In this document: piece after piece, positions 43,432 to 51,825 of the stretch
Position numbering within the stretch: position 1 is the stretch's first letter
Layout: the number at the start of each line of letters is the position of its first letter
DNA from: Variovorax beijingensis
GTDB taxonomy: Bacteria; Pseudomonadota; Gammaproteobacteria; Burkholderiales; Burkholderiaceae_C
Assembly (NCBI RefSeq): GCF_003951285.1
Contig: NZ_RXFQ01000001.1
Span: 186,001 to 250,000, forward strand
Direction of reading: 5' to 3'
Length of the DNA: 64,000 nucleotides
The notes under the pieces: generated by a model
Databases searched by the model: none
What the model was told of the DNA's origin: nothing
What the model saw: only the letters and a program-made list of their open reading frames with translations
Position numbers and translations under genes: made by a program

Positions 43432-44744
43432 CACATGGTCTCCGTCATGCGCTGGACCCACGCGCGGTACTGGTTGCGCATCGGCAGTTCGTTGGTGCCG
43501 CCGGTGGTGATCTCTCCGCCTTTCAACTCCGACGGGTCGTAGTTGCGATGCAGGCTCACCCACTCGTTGCCGCTCGCATGCAGCCCGGCCTGCATACCGC
43601 GGTAGGCCTGCAGGTCGTCGTGCCCTACCACCGAGAACGGCGAGTTGATGAGCCGGTTGTACATGGTGGTGCGCTGCAGCAGCTCGGGCGGCGCGCCCTT
43701 GAGGCGGAAGGTCCAGCTCTCGATCAGCGTCTTGTCGGCCGAGATCGGCTTGACCACGCGGATCGCCTGGATCGCGCCCTTGATCGTGAGATTCGGGTAG
43801 TACACCGTGTTGTGCCGTGCCATGCCGAGGATCTGCGCGGTCTTTGCCTCGCCGTAGCGCGCCTTCATGGCACCGTCGTAGGCAGGGATCGCCTTGTACT
43901 TGCTGTGGATGCTGAAGTGCACGCCCGTGAAGCTGTGGCCGTTGTCATAGGTTCGGATGCCCATGTCCTCGAAGAACTTGTAGTCGGACATGAAGGGCGC
44001 GAACTGCTCCACCGCCATGGGCTTGGGTTCGTCCTCGGGTTTGTCGGCCCACATGCGCTTGGCGGTGCCGGCCGACGACTCGTGCGCCACCATCGGATGC
44101 ATGGTGTCGTTGAGGTTCTCGACGAACATCTTCCAGTTGCACTGGTGCATGAAGCGCAGGCAGCCGCCCGCGATTTCAAGTTCGCCCTCGGGCGAGCGGT
44201 CCGCCATGTTGTCGATGGAGCTCAGCGAATCGCCGAAGTAGTCGTCGAAGTCCGGCCCCGCATCGCTGATCTTCACGAAGATGAAGCCGCGGTGGCTTCG
44301 CACATGCCTGAGCGTGGTGAGCCCCTTGGCCGATTCGCACTCGTGCAGCGCGGTGTTCTCGTAGCCGGTCTTCAGCGGAACCGCCAGCAGCGAGCCGTCG
44401 GTCTTGAAGGTCCACGCGTGGTACGGGCAGCGGAAGAACTTGCCGGTGTTGCCGCAAGGCCCGTTCACCAGCCGCGAGCCCTTGTGGGCGCAGCGGTTCA
44501 TCATCGCGCGCACGCTGCCGTCGGCGTGGCGCACGACGATCAGCGGACGGCCGGCGATCTCGTTGCTGATCCAGTCGCCGGGCTTGGGCAGCTGGCTCTC
44601 GTGGCCGACGTAGTTCCAGGTGTTGGCAAAGAAGTGCTCCTGCTCCAGCTCGAACAGCTCCTGGCTGGTGTACAGGTCGCGGTGCACACGGTCCTTCTGC
44701 ACCAGCGCGCGGATGGCATCGGGGTTGTCTCGGTACGAGGTCAT
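43431..44744 (-). CDS. iadD: Rieske oxygenase alpha subunit, IadD-like (IAA dioxygenase)
   Basis: 437 residues. Rieske ligands Cys85-His87 (CAHKG) and Cys106-His109 (CPYHAW); mononuclear iron ligands His216 and His221 in NDTMHPMVAHES with bridging Asp213. Catalytic subunit of a cytosolic non-haem oxygenase expected to oxidise the indole ring of IAA at C2/C3 to dioxindole-3-acetate. Electrons would come from the reductase encoded 19 bases upstream, which carries its own plant-type 2Fe-2S domain, so no separate ferredoxin is needed. Start at 44744 behind GGAGACACGAG. The substrate is inferred from the published iad loci and the surrounding genes. Confidence 0.88.
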   Translation of the reverse strand: MTSYRDNPDAIRALVQKDRVHRDLYTSQELFELEQEHFFANTWNYVGHESQLPKPGDWISNEIAGRPLIVVRHADGSVRAMMNRCAHKGSRLVNGPCGNTGKFFRCPYHAWTFKTDGSLLAVPLKTGYENTALHECESAKGLTTLRHVRSHRGFIFVKISDAGPDFDDYFGDSLSSIDNMADRSPEGELEIAGGCLRFMHQCNWKMFVENLNDTMHPMVAHESSAGTAKRMWADKPEDEPKPMAVEQFAPFMSDYKFFEDMGIRTYDNGHSFTGVHFSIHSKYKAIPAYDGAMKARYGEAKTAQILGMARHNTVYYPNLTIKGAIQAIRVVKPISADKTLIESWTFRLKGAPPELLQRTTMYNRLINSPFSVVGHDDLQAYRGMQAGLHASGNEWVSLHRNYDPSELKGGEITTGGTNELPMRNQYRAWVQRMTETM

Positions 44745-44763
44745 GGTTCTCGTGTCTCCTGCT

Positions 44764-45756
44764 TCAGATATCGAGCACCAGGCGCGCACCCTTGGCGCGC
44801 GAGATGCAGATCTGCATGACATTGCCTTGCGCCTTCTCGCGGGCGGTCAGCACGTAGTCGCGGTGATCGATCTCGCCTTCGAGCACGGGCGTGGCGCACA
44901 CGCCGCATTCGCCGCGCTTGCAGTCGAACATCGGGTCGCAGCCGTGCTCGATCAGGCAGTCGAGGATGCTCTGGTCGGCCGGCACGGTGAGGCGCTGGCC
45001 CGACTGGGCGAGCTCCACCTCGAAGGGCTGATCGCCCTCTTCCGCGACCGGCTCGGTGAACAGCTCGAAATGCACGCGGTCGTGCTCCCAGCCGCGCGCC
45101 TGGGTGCGGGCGAGCACGGCGTCGAGCATGACCTTGGGGCCGCAGACGTAGAGGCGGTCGCCGGCGGACACGCCGTCGAGCAGCGCGTCGATGTCGAGCG
45201 GCCCGCCGGCCTCGGCGTCGGCATGCACGCGCAGGTCGTCGCCGAGCAGCGCCTGCAGCTCGGGCAGGAAGGCCATCAGCTCGCGGCTGCGGCCGGCATA
45301 GTGCATGTGCACCGGCGCACCCTCGGCGCGGCGGCGTGCGGCCATGGTGGCGAGCGGCGTGACGCCGATGCCGCCCGCCACCAGCACCGATCCGCCGGGG
45401 CCGGTGTGCAGCGGAAAGTCGTTCTTCGGCGCCTCGATGGCGAGCGTGTCGCCCTCGTTCAATGCTTCGTGCATGAAGCGCGAGCCGCCGCGGCCTTCGG
45501 CCTCCTTGCGCACGGCGATGACGTATTCGGTCGGCGCGTTGTTGGCGTTGCGTGCAGTCGCAAAGTTGATCAGCGAATAGTGGCGCCAATCGGTCTTGCC
45601 GTCCGGCAGCGAGACCTGCACGCGGATGTGGGCGCCGGCCGCAAAACCGGGGAGCGCGCGGCCGTCTTCGGCGCGCAGCCGCAGCGTGCGGATCAGCGGA
45701 TTGAGTTGGCGCGCTTCGGCAACGCGAAGCTGGAGCGTGGCGGTGGGAGCGGTCAT
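44764..45756 (-). CDS. Phthalate-dioxygenase-reductase-type FMN/2Fe-2S reductase
   Basis: 330 residues in PDR order: flavin-binding barrel (residues 1-105, WRHYSLINF is the FMN motif), NAD-binding domain (about 105-235, GGIGVTPLATM and YVCGPKVMLDAV), and a C-terminal plant-type ferredoxin (about 245-330) with Cys in DCKRGECGVC and MQICIS. It moves electrons from NADH to a Rieske oxygenase. It is the only oxygenase reductase in the locus and probably serves both alpha/beta pairs. By gene order it would be iadC. Confidence 0.92.
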   Translation of the reverse strand: MTAPTATLQLRVAEARQLNPLIRTLRLRAEDGRALPGFAAGAHIRVQVSLPDGKTDWRHYSLINFATARNANNAPTEYVIAVRKEAEGRGGSRFMHEALNEGDTLAIEAPKNDFPLHTGPGGSVLVAGGIGVTPLATMAARRRAEGAPVHMHYAGRSRELMAFLPELQALLGDDLRVHADAEAGGPLDIDALLDGVSAGDRLYVCGPKVMLDAVLARTQARGWEHDRVHFELFTEPVAEEGDQPFEVELAQSGQRLTVPADQSILDCLIEHGCDPMFDCKRGECGVCATPVLEGEIDHRDYVLTAREKAQGNVMQICISRAKGARLVLDI

Positions 45757-45774
45757 CGTTCGTCCGTTGTCTCT

Positions 45775-47283
45775 TCAGGCCAGAGCGTGCTGCGCCAGCG
45801 CAGCCTGCAGCTTGTGGCCGTGTTCGTCGGCAAGCGCCGCATCGCGCAGCTCGCGCAAGGTGGCCGGGGCCAGCGCCGCACCGGCGCGCTCGACCGCGCG
45901 CATCACCGTGTCGTAGTTGCGGATGCCGCGCTCGTGCGTGTCGCTGTAGCCCTTGACCAGGCGCTGGCACTGCGCGAGCTCGACGGCCAGTTCGGGGTTG
46001 CACTGCGCGGTGGCGGCGATGCGCTGCAGCCATTCCTCGATGCGGCGGTTTTCCTCCGCATAGCGCATCGTCGAGCGGCGCCAGCGCTTCATGGCCGCGA
46101 CGGTGCGCAGCATCAGGTAGCCGTGCAGCGAGCTGGTCTGGATCACGCGGCCGTGCTGCGTGAAGCGCTCGACGATCCTCTTCGGCAGCGTGGAGTTCAT
46201 GAGCCAGCGGCCAATGCCGCCCGGCAGCGTCTCGCAGATTTCCTGCAGGCGCGGATGCATGTACTCGTTGATGGCGAGCACCTGGCCCGGCTGCACGCGC
46301 GCTTCGCCGCGCACGCGCTCGAAGCGGGTGGCGCGGGTCTTGAGCGCGGCAACGCGGGCCGTGTCTTCGTACGACATCCAGAGCGCGAGGTGGCGCGCTG
46401 TCTCGCGCAGCAGCCGATGGTCGCCATGGCCCGGCAGCGCTGCCACGGCGGCCATGCGGTCGAGATACAGGCTGGCGTAGGCCGTGTCCTGGTAGTCGAT
46501 CAGGCGGCGCACGCCTTCGAGCAGCAGGTCGTGGGCCGCAGCAGGAAATTCGCGCTGCACACGCTCGACCAATGCACGCACGGCCGGATGGCGCGGCTGC
46601 GGCGTTGGCATGGCAGCTGCCGCTTCGGGCGGCGCTTCGCCATCGTCGCCACCCTGCGCACGCGCAAACGCCGCACCAAAGGCCTTGAGGCTGGGCCTCA
46701 CGCCCACGCCGCCGCGCTCGATGGTGGCCTCGAACTGCGCGCGGCTGAACGGCAGCACGCCCGAACCCGCCAGGGCACCGAACAGCACGGCGCTGATCAC
46801 GCTGCCCGCGGCTTCGGCCGCCTGCGCCATGTCGAAGCGGATGAAGCGCTTGGCGGCCCGCGCGGTGTGCGCGAGCAGCTGCGCGCTGTCGACGCGGCCG
46901 TCGCCGAGCGCACTCTTCTCGGCGATGGAGAACACGCGGTGCGTGGATGCAATGAGCGTGGTGCGGTCGCTGGTGACGAGCCCGCGCTGTACCGCGCGCC
47001 CCGCCTCCATGAGCTCCGAGGCCAGCACCACGTCGACATCGCCCGGCAGCGGCATCAGCGCGAGCACGGGCCGGCCGCCGTCGGCTTCGGCTTGGGCGAT
47101 GGGGTACAGCTCGACGTAGTAGATGGTGGCGCCGGTGCGCTGCGCCACGCCCGGCACCGAGGTGGTCTGCGCGACGTAGCCATTGGCCTCGCCCATGTCG
47201 ACGATCCAGTCGGCCAGCACCCCGCCGCCCTCCCCGCCCATGGCAAGGATCGCGATCTTGATCGGTTGCGCCTTGTTCGTCAT
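45775..47283 (-). CDS. IorB-like subunit of a 2-oxoacid oxidoreductase with long C-terminal extension
   Basis: 502 residues from 47283, which leaves 4 bases after the iorA stop; an ATG at 47298 would overlap iorA and has no ribosome site. Residues 10-200 are the gamma-type domain of indolepyruvate oxidoreductase beta (AILAMGGEGGGVLADWIV, QRTGATIYYVEL). The remaining 300 residues form a helical extension (FERVRGEARVQPGQVLAI, KRIVERFTQHGRVIQTS, VKGYSDTHERGIRNYDTVM) that archaeal IorB (about 200 residues) lacks. Works with IorA. The extended form is typical of aerobic proteobacterial homologues. Confidence 0.88.
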   Translation of the reverse strand: MTNKAQPIKIAILAMGGEGGGVLADWIVDMGEANGYVAQTTSVPGVAQRTGATIYYVELYPIAQAEADGGRPVLALMPLPGDVDVVLASELMEAGRAVQRGLVTSDRTTLIASTHRVFSIAEKSALGDGRVDSAQLLAHTARAAKRFIRFDMAQAAEAAGSVISAVLFGALAGSGVLPFSRAQFEATIERGGVGVRPSLKAFGAAFARAQGGDDGEAPPEAAAAMPTPQPRHPAVRALVERVQREFPAAAHDLLLEGVRRLIDYQDTAYASLYLDRMAAVAALPGHGDHRLLRETARHLALWMSYEDTARVAALKTRATRFERVRGEARVQPGQVLAINEYMHPRLQEICETLPGGIGRWLMNSTLPKRIVERFTQHGRVIQTSSLHGYLMLRTVAAMKRWRRSTMRYAEENRRIEEWLQRIAATAQCNPELAVELAQCQRLVKGYSDTHERGIRNYDTVMRAVERAGAALAPATLRELRDAALADEHGHKLQAALAQHALA

Positions 47284-47287
47284 CGCT

Positions 47288-49480
47288 TCAGAAGGCATAG
47301 GTTTCGCGGCGGCGCGCTTCGCCGCGCTGCAGCCAGCCGATGATGGCGGCGCGCAGGCGCTCGCGCAGCAGGTCCCAGCGGTTCGGGTTGCTCACGATCT
47401 GCGCCTTGTAGAACGACGGGCACAGCACCGCCGCATGCGAGACCTCGCCGCACACGCCGCAGCCCACGCAGCTGTCGAGCACCGTGGCCACCGGATCGGT
47501 GCGCAGCGGATCGGGATTGGGCTTGATCGACAGCGAGGGGCAGCCCGACAGGCGGATGCACGAGTGGTCGCCCGTGCAGGTATCGGAATCGACGCCGAAC
47601 TTCTCGCGCACCATGCGCTTGCCGTCCACGATGGCCTTGCGCACCAGCGGCTTCTCGCGGCGCTGCTTGTTGAGCATGCACTCCGACTGCGCAATCAGGA
47701 CCTTGGGGCCCTTCTTCGCCGTGGTGAGCGCCTCTTTCAGCGCGTCGCGCATGCCGGCGACGTCGTAGGTGCGGCGCATCGTCTTCACCCACTCGACGCC
47801 CACGCCGCGCACGGCGCGCTCGATCTCGTGGCCGGTGCTGCGGGTCCTGTTGACGGCGTTCGACGAGAGGATGTCCTGCCCGCCCGTGGCCGAGGTGTAG
47901 TTGTTGTCGACGACGATGGTGAGGTTGTCGCTCTTGTTGAACACCGCGTTGGCCACGCCGCTGGTCAGGCCGTTGTGCCAGAAGCCGCCGTCGCCCATCA
48001 TCGAGATCGCGCGCTTGCCTGCCGGCGCATTGAGCGCCGAGGCCCCGGCGCCGCCGAGCCCGTAGCCCATGGTGGTGTTGCCGATGTTGAAGGGCGGCAG
48101 GATGGAGAACAGGTGGCAGCCGATGTCGGCGCTCACGTGGTGCGGACCCAGCTCGCGCTCGACCAGCTTCATCGCGCTGAAGATCGGCCGCTCGGGGCAG
48201 CCGGTGCAAAAGCCCGGCGGGCGCGCATGCACGACCTCGGCGAGCGAGGTGGACGGCTGCGCCGGCTCGGGCGCGGCATCGACGCCGATGGCCGCCACTT
48301 CCTTGAGCGGAATCACCTTGCGCACCGGCGGAGGCACCGGCAGCGGCGCGAGGCGTTCATAGCGCTCGCAGAAGCTGCGCGCGCCCTTCAGCAGTTCGGA
48401 TGCGGTGTACTCGCCCGCAACGGGCAGCATGTCCTTGCCATGCAGCGCGGTGGTCGAGCCGGCCTGCCGCAGGATGGTCGCGAGGTTCTGTTCGACGAAG
48501 TTGGGCTGGCCCTCCTCCACGATCAGCACCGCGCGCTTGCCTTCGCAGAAGCGGATCACCTCGCTCTCGATGACCGGGTAGGCCACGTTCATCACGTAGA
48601 GCGGCACCTGGGTATTGCCGTACACGTCGGCCAGGCCGAGCCGCTCGAGCGCGCGCAGCAGCGTGTTGTAGCTGCCGCCCTGCACGATGATGCCGATGTC
48701 GTCGGCGTCCTCCGAGAAGAACTCGTTGAGCTGGCGCTCCTCGATGAAGCGCACGGCCGCGGGCCAGCGGTCCTTCACCTTCTCCTGCTCGTGCACGAAG
48801 CTCGCGGGCGGCAGCACGATGCGGCCGACGTCGCGCTGCGGATTCTCGAGCGCGTCCTTCAGCGTGAACTTCGCGCGCTTGTTGTCGCCCGCAATGAAAT
48901 GGCCATGCACATGGCAGGCGCGGATGCGCAGCTGCAGCATCACGGGCGTGTTGCTCGCCTCCGAGAGATCGAAGCCCTGCTTCACCGCATCGACGATGCT
49001 CGGCAGGTTGGGCCGCGGATCGAGCAGCCAGATCTGCGACTTCATCGCGAAGGCATGGCTGCGCTCCTGCATGATCGACGAGCCCTCGCCGTAGTCTTCG
49101 CCCACGATGATCAGCGCGCCGCCGGTCACGCCGCCCGAAGCCAGGTTGGCCAGCGCGTCCGAGGCCACGTTGGTACCCACGGTCGCCTTGAAGGTGACGG
49201 CACCGCGCAATGGATAGTTGACGGAAGCGGCCAGCGTGGCGGCCGCGGTGGCTTCGCTCGCGCTGTTCTCGAAGCGGATGCCCTGCTCGGCAAGGATGTC
49301 CTGCGCATCGGCCAGCACATCCATCAGGTGCGAGATGGGTGCCCCCTGGTACCCCGCCACATAGGAAACTCCCGATTCGAGCAGGGCCTTGGTGACCGCC
49401 AGAATGCCTTCACCGCGAAACACATCTCCGCCAGAAAGCCGCAGCTTCTTGACTTCTTCGACGAACGAACGCTCAGCCAT
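47288..49480 (-). CDS. IorA-like thiamine-dependent 2-oxoacid oxidoreductase subunit
   Basis: 730 residues from 49480; an open frame to 49567 runs through the promoter. N-terminal pyrimidine-binding domain (GDVFRGEGILAVTKALLESG, GYQGAPISHL), ThDP domain with GDGGFWHNGLTSGVANAVF and DNNYTSATG, CTGCPERP, and a C-terminal iron-sulfur region (CTGDHSCIRLSGCPSL, CVGCGVC, LCPSF). It oxidatively decarboxylates aryl 2-oxoacids. Two substrates fit: indolepyruvate (to an IAA thioester) or isatinate, itself a 2-oxoacid, to anthraniloyl-CoA or anthranilate. The isatin-hydrolase gene in the locus favours the second. First gene of the long minus-strand operon, by order iadA. Confidence 0.9.
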   Translation of the reverse strand: MAERSFVEEVKKLRLSGGDVFRGEGILAVTKALLESGVSYVAGYQGAPISHLMDVLADAQDILAEQGIRFENSASEATAAATLAASVNYPLRGAVTFKATVGTNVASDALANLASGGVTGGALIIVGEDYGEGSSIMQERSHAFAMKSQIWLLDPRPNLPSIVDAVKQGFDLSEASNTPVMLQLRIRACHVHGHFIAGDNKRAKFTLKDALENPQRDVGRIVLPPASFVHEQEKVKDRWPAAVRFIEERQLNEFFSEDADDIGIIVQGGSYNTLLRALERLGLADVYGNTQVPLYVMNVAYPVIESEVIRFCEGKRAVLIVEEGQPNFVEQNLATILRQAGSTTALHGKDMLPVAGEYTASELLKGARSFCERYERLAPLPVPPPVRKVIPLKEVAAIGVDAAPEPAQPSTSLAEVVHARPPGFCTGCPERPIFSAMKLVERELGPHHVSADIGCHLFSILPPFNIGNTTMGYGLGGAGASALNAPAGKRAISMMGDGGFWHNGLTSGVANAVFNKSDNLTIVVDNNYTSATGGQDILSSNAVNRTRSTGHEIERAVRGVGVEWVKTMRRTYDVAGMRDALKEALTTAKKGPKVLIAQSECMLNKQRREKPLVRKAIVDGKRMVREKFGVDSDTCTGDHSCIRLSGCPSLSIKPNPDPLRTDPVATVLDSCVGCGVCGEVSHAAVLCPSFYKAQIVSNPNRWDLLRERLRAAIIGWLQRGEARRRETYAF

Positions 49481-49639
49481 GTCGGTCCTTGTTCTCTCTC
49501 GTGGGACGATGCGTGCAAGCTGCCGCACCGTGCTTTCTATAATGTTGACAAATGAATGTATCCACAATCATGAATTACCCTAGACATGCAAGCAGCGTGC
49601 CCGCGGTTGGTTCGGGGCGCTTGGCCGTGAGGTGCCTCC
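49481..49639. promoter_or_regulatory. Divergent promoter region between the auxin operon and marR
   Basis: 159 bases, AT-rich between about 49531 and 49590. Toward iorA (minus strand) TTGTGG, 17 bases, CATTAT is a moderate promoter. On the plus strand a perfect TTGACA stands at 49545-49550. AATGAATG (49551-49558) and CATGAATT (49569-49576) form an imperfect inverted repeat (6 of 8) lying inside the minus-strand promoter spacer, a reasonable MarR operator. All assignments are by eye. Confidence 0.45.
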
Positions 49640-50116
49640 ATGGCCGAGCCATCTCCTGAAACACATCGCTTCGTCGATGACTACCTGCCCGCGCTGCTGG
49701 CGCAGGCCAGCCAGCTGATCTCCTCGGAATTCCACGAGGTGGCGCGGCAGCAGGGCTTCTCGGTGTCCGAGTGGCGCGTGATGGCCTCGCTCGCGGGCAG
49801 CGAGCCGATCAGCATCGGCCAGCTCGCGCAGGTGACGGTGACCAAGCAGCCGACCGTCACGCGGCTGCTCGACCGCATGGAGGCACGCGGACAGGTCGAG
49901 CGGCTGCCCCATGAGAGTGATCGCCGCATCACGCTGGTGCGCATCACGCGCAAGGGCTTGAAGGCCGTGGAGCACCTGATGGAACTCGCGCGCGACCATG
50001 AGCGGCGCGTGCTCGAACCCTTCGGCCTGCGGCGCGCCGAGGAACTGAAGCAGACCCTGCGGCAGATGATCGACCTGCATGTGCATGTGCCGGTCGAGGA
50101 GCCGGAAGAAGACTGA
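49640..50116 (+). CDS. MarR-family regulator divergent from the auxin operon
   Basis: 158 residues. Winged helix: FSVSEWRVMASLAGSEPISIGQLAQVTVTKQPTVTRLLDRMEARGQV, wing HESDRRITLVRITRKG. Ends with an acidic tail (PVEEPEED). Divergent from iorA across 159 bases, the classical position of a repressor. Studies of the Variovorax iad locus, as I recall them, report an IAA-binding MarR repressor of the operon; this gene or the MarR at 24497-25024 would be it. Its position makes it my first choice, but sequence alone cannot decide. The two MarR proteins are only distantly alike. Confidence 0.9.
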   Translation: MAEPSPETHRFVDDYLPALLAQASQLISSEFHEVARQQGFSVSEWRVMASLAGSEPISIGQLAQVTVTKQPTVTRLLDRMEARGQVERLPHESDRRITLVRITRKGLKAVEHLMELARDHERRVLEPFGLRRAEELKQTLRQMIDLHVHVPVEEPEED

Positions 50117-50146
50117 AGCGCCCCGCCCCTTGCGCGCGGGGCGCGG

Positions 50147-51025
50147 CTAAGGCACCAGCACCGCGCGGCCGCGATGGCCGCGCTGCGCAATCCATTCGAG
50201 CGCCACGGCGGCATCGGCCAGTGCAAAGCTGCGCACCTCCAGATGCAGGCGGCCGTCGGCCAGCCGCGCAAGCAGCTCGGGCGCCGCGGCCCGGCCGGCG
50301 GCTTCGCGCCTGAACATGTTGAGCGGCAGCAGCGCCACGTCGCGCTGCAGGAAGTGCGCGATGTCAAGCTGCAGCGTGGGGCCCGCGGTGTAGCCGATGA
50401 GCACGGCGCGCCCGCCGGGCCGCACGGCCGGCAAGGCCGCCGACAGGACGGTGCCGCCGACCGTGTCGATCAGCAGGTCCGCACTCGCGGTCGGCGGGGC
50501 CTCGGCGTCCGGATCGACCGCGCCCACGGAGCAGCCAAGCTCGCGCGCCAGCTGCACGGCGAGAGAGCCCACGGCACCACTCGCCCCCGTGACCAGCACC
50601 TGCTCGCCGGCCTGCAGCTTCGCGACTTCATGCAGCGCCACCCATGCCGAGGTGGTGGGCGAGAAGAACGCGGCACCCACCGCCATCGGCAGCACGTCGG
50701 GCAACAGGCCCAGCGCTTCGTCGGGCGCATCGATCTGCTCGCACCAGGTGCCGTCGAACAGCGTGCCCAGGCCGCTGCCGCGCAGCCACACGCGCTGGCC
50801 GGCGGCAAAGCGCCCGCTGGCAACGACGATGCCCGCGGCCTCCACGCCCGGCGTGTAGGGCAGCGGCGGATGGCGCAGGAAGCTGCCGCGCCACACGGTG
50901 CGGTCGATGTGGCCGACGGTGGCCGCGTGCATGCGCACGATGGTGCGGCCGGGCCGTGGCGCCGGGTCGGGCGCCTCTTCGAGCACCGGCACCGCGTCGA
51001 AGCCGTGGATGCGGATGGCTTTCAT
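50147..51025 (-). CDS. Zinc-free medium-chain dehydrogenase (quinone-reductase-like)
   Basis: 292 residues, MDR superfamily, quinone oxidoreductase branch. GroES-like N-terminal domain (TIVRMHAATVGHIDRTVWRG, TPGVEAAGIVVASG) without zinc Cys/His ligands, then a Rossmann domain with VTGASGAVGSLAVQLARELG. It would use NADPH to reduce a quinone or an activated double bond. Start overlaps the downstream-read hydrolase stop as ATGA. Last gene of a four-gene operon that converges with marR. Shorter than the usual 320-330 residues, the loss being in the C-terminal lid. Confidence 0.85.
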   Translation of the reverse strand: MKAIRIHGFDAVPVLEEAPDPAPRPGRTIVRMHAATVGHIDRTVWRGSFLRHPPLPYTPGVEAAGIVVASGRFAAGQRVWLRGSGLGTLFDGTWCEQIDAPDEALGLLPDVLPMAVGAAFFSPTTSAWVALHEVAKLQAGEQVLVTGASGAVGSLAVQLARELGCSVGAVDPDAEAPPTASADLLIDTVGGTVLSAALPAVRPGGRAVLIGYTAGPTLQLDIAHFLQRDVALLPLNMFRREAAGRAAAPELLARLADGRLHLEVRSFALADAAVALEWIAQRGHRGRAVLVP

Positions 51026-51825
51026 GAGGGCAGCGCCGAAAGAAAATCGAGCACCGCCTGCGCGAAGGCTTCGGGCATCTGGTCGGGCAAGGGGACCATG
51101 CCGCCTTCGATGTCGACCATGCGCGCCTGCGGCAGGTGGTGCAGCAGCTCCTGCGCATGCGGCGCGGCAAACGGATCGGCGGTGGCGCGGATGATCAGCG
51201 CGGGCTGCGTCACGCGGCCGATGCGCTCTTCCATGCGATAGGACGCGACGGCCCGATGGCCCTCCTCCACGCGATGGCCGACCTTCAATGCATCGCGCAC
51301 GAAGGCCTCGAGCAGATCGGGGCGCCCTTCAGGATAGAAGCCCTGGCGCCTCTGCCAGAGTGCCGCCAGGTGGCTGCCGTCTTCGCTGGGAGCGACCTCG
51401 TCGATGGGCGGCCTCTCGGCCCTTGCGATGCGAAAGGCTTCGCCGGTGTACGGCGTGGACGACAGCACGAGGCTGCGCACCCGGCCCGGAAACGCCGCCG
51501 CCAGTTCGACCGCGATGACGCCGCCCGTGTGGTGCCCCACCACGTCGGCCCGCGCAATGCCCAGTGCATCGAGCAGTTCGCCCGCCACGCGCGCCCACTG
51601 CGCAATGCTCGCCGGCACGCCGCCGTCCGCCGAATCGCCGAAGCCCGCGGTGTCCATGGCAACGGTGCGATACCGCGCGCCGACCAGCGGCAGCACCTCG
51701 CGGTATTCGGCCCAACTGCGCGGCGACTGGTGCAGCAGCAGCACGGCCGGCGCGTTCGCATCGCCGCATGCCGCGTAGTGCACCTGCCCCACCGACAGGT
51801 CGGCAAAGGCGCGGCGGATCGTCAC
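51022..51825 (-). CDS. Alpha/beta hydrolase
   Basis: 267 residues, from a GTG at 51825 that overlaps the dehydrogenase stop (GTGA). LLLHQSPRSWAEY is the oxyanion region, with Gln in place of the more common Gly; VVGHHTGG is the nucleophile elbow with His in place of Ser (GxSxG reads GHHTG), so a standard Ser nucleophile is missing at this place; MDTAGFGDS follows strand 4. The catalytic His would be in the GGMVPLPDQMPEAF segment, where I see none. These changes recall hydrolase-fold proteins with altered chemistry, such as some C-C lyases or dioxygenases. Function open. Confidence 0.75.
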   Translation of the reverse strand: MTIRRAFADLSVGQVHYAACGDANAPAVLLLHQSPRSWAEYREVLPLVGARYRTVAMDTAGFGDSADGGVPASIAQWARVAGELLDALGIARADVVGHHTGGVIAVELAAAFPGRVRSLVLSSTPYTGEAFRIARAERPPIDEVAPSEDGSHLAALWQRRQGFYPEGRPDLLEAFVRDALKVGHRVEEGHRAVASYRMEERIGRVTQPALIIRATADPFAAPHAQELLHHLPQARMVDIEGGMVPLPDQMPEAFAQAVLDFLSALPS

